Source: Conchocele bisecta
Lineage: Eukaryota; Mollusca; Bivalvia; Lucinida; Thyasiridae
Direction: 5' to 3'
Assembly (NCBI GenBank): GCA_029237695.1
Contig: CM055265.1
Coordinates: 40,665,840 to 40,729,839, forward strand
Length of the DNA: 64,000 bases
Numbering within the stretch: position 1 is the first letter of the stretch; each line of letters begins with the position of its first letter. Positions 63,587 to 64,000 of the stretch are shown here, one piece after another. The notes under the pieces are model-generated. The model had not been told where the DNA came from, ran no database searches, and saw only the letters and a program-made list of their open reading frames with translations. A program made the position numbers and the translations under genes.

Positions 63587-63644
<58 letters not shown>
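63587..63644. repeat. (AT)n microsatellite
   Basis: Roughly 28 AT dinucleotides directly after the empty-site segment. Confidence 0.95.
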
Positions 63645-63649
<5 letters not shown>

Positions 63650-64000
63650 TCCTATCCGCGATGCTCGTTGGCTGGTAATATTGTAATGTGTTGGCAGTTT
63701 CAACATTAGCCACACGAGTGACCGTACAACTTTAATGTACATATTGTGCTTGCAAATCTTCTAAAATTATCCCGCGGGACCATAACATAAATATAATACA
63801 TAATTGGATGTTGCAGTTGCAGGTTATGCATATGGGATGCCCATCCCCCATATAAATCCGCCACAGCTGGAAGCTCATTTTAGATATGTGTGATGAAGGA
63901 CTTTCATATCATGATAAAGTTGTGTTATTTTAATTACTACAGACCCACATACCGGTAGATAGAAAGAAGTGATAAAAATATCACATAAAAACTCTCAATT
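63645..64000. other. unannotated stretch to window end
   Basis: No gene or family recognised. Confidence 0.4.

Overview
This window looks like nuclear DNA of a marine invertebrate, most probably a heterodont bivalve (clam-like). It has no operons, no ribosome-binding sites and no long open frames. It is AT-rich and almost wholly repeat-derived, and it carries families that I recall as common in clam genomes: the 'GGCTGTGACTGGAGAAATGG' element, 'ACAAGAGGGCCATGATGGC', 'GGGGTTTAACGGCC', GACG/GGAC microsatellites and long arrays full of TGACCTTGACC. The taxon is an inference from memory of these motifs. I found no intact protein-coding gene. The only recognisable protein remnants belong to a retrotransposon.

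Layout. 1-6816: a DIRS-order (tyrosine-recombinase type) retrotransposon on the minus strand. It has two identical 150-bp inverted terminal repeats, an internal complementary region matching both outer ends, a gag-like Cys-rich frame, a decayed second gag part and a decayed reverse-transcriptase motif. A 7-bp GC-rich minisatellite has expanded inside it. 7.2-14.7 kb: a 2.7-kb array with units of about 200-350 bp, bracketed by inverted fragments and, further out, by a direct duplication of about 760 bp. 14.7-31.7 kb: palindromic MITEs, two tandem or palindromic minisatellites and a tRNA-derived SINE. 31.7-34.1 kb: a diverged array rich in TCAAGGTCA. 34.6-36.7 kb: a 2.1-kb element flanked by TA. 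37-51 kb: more MITEs, nested elements, two copies of a 1.7-kb mariner-like element and a second SINE. 51.4-54.65 kb: two successive arrays. 55-59.5 kb: a chain of TTAA-bounded blocks, a 430-bp-unit array and a 130-bp-unit array. 60.8-62.4 kb: the third mariner-like copy. 62.8-63 kb: a weak candidate first exon.

How the parts relate. At least five unrelated short families insert at TTAA, the piggyBac target. Neighbouring copies repeatedly share a single TTAA, so they lie in head-to-tail chains. Several insertions have their own unoccupied site elsewhere in the window, in a duplicated segment or an adjacent tandem unit. This lets exact borders and target duplications be read directly (TA for the mariner-like element, TTAA for the piggyBac-like MITEs). 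Nesting gives a relative history, for example the mariner-like copy A inside a TTAA element, and a palindromic MITE inside a dispersed repeat inside a TTAA MITE. No transposase for any of these families is encoded here, so they must have been mobilised from elsewhere. Alignments were made by eye; boundaries are good to a few bases where target sites are named and to tens of bases elsewhere.
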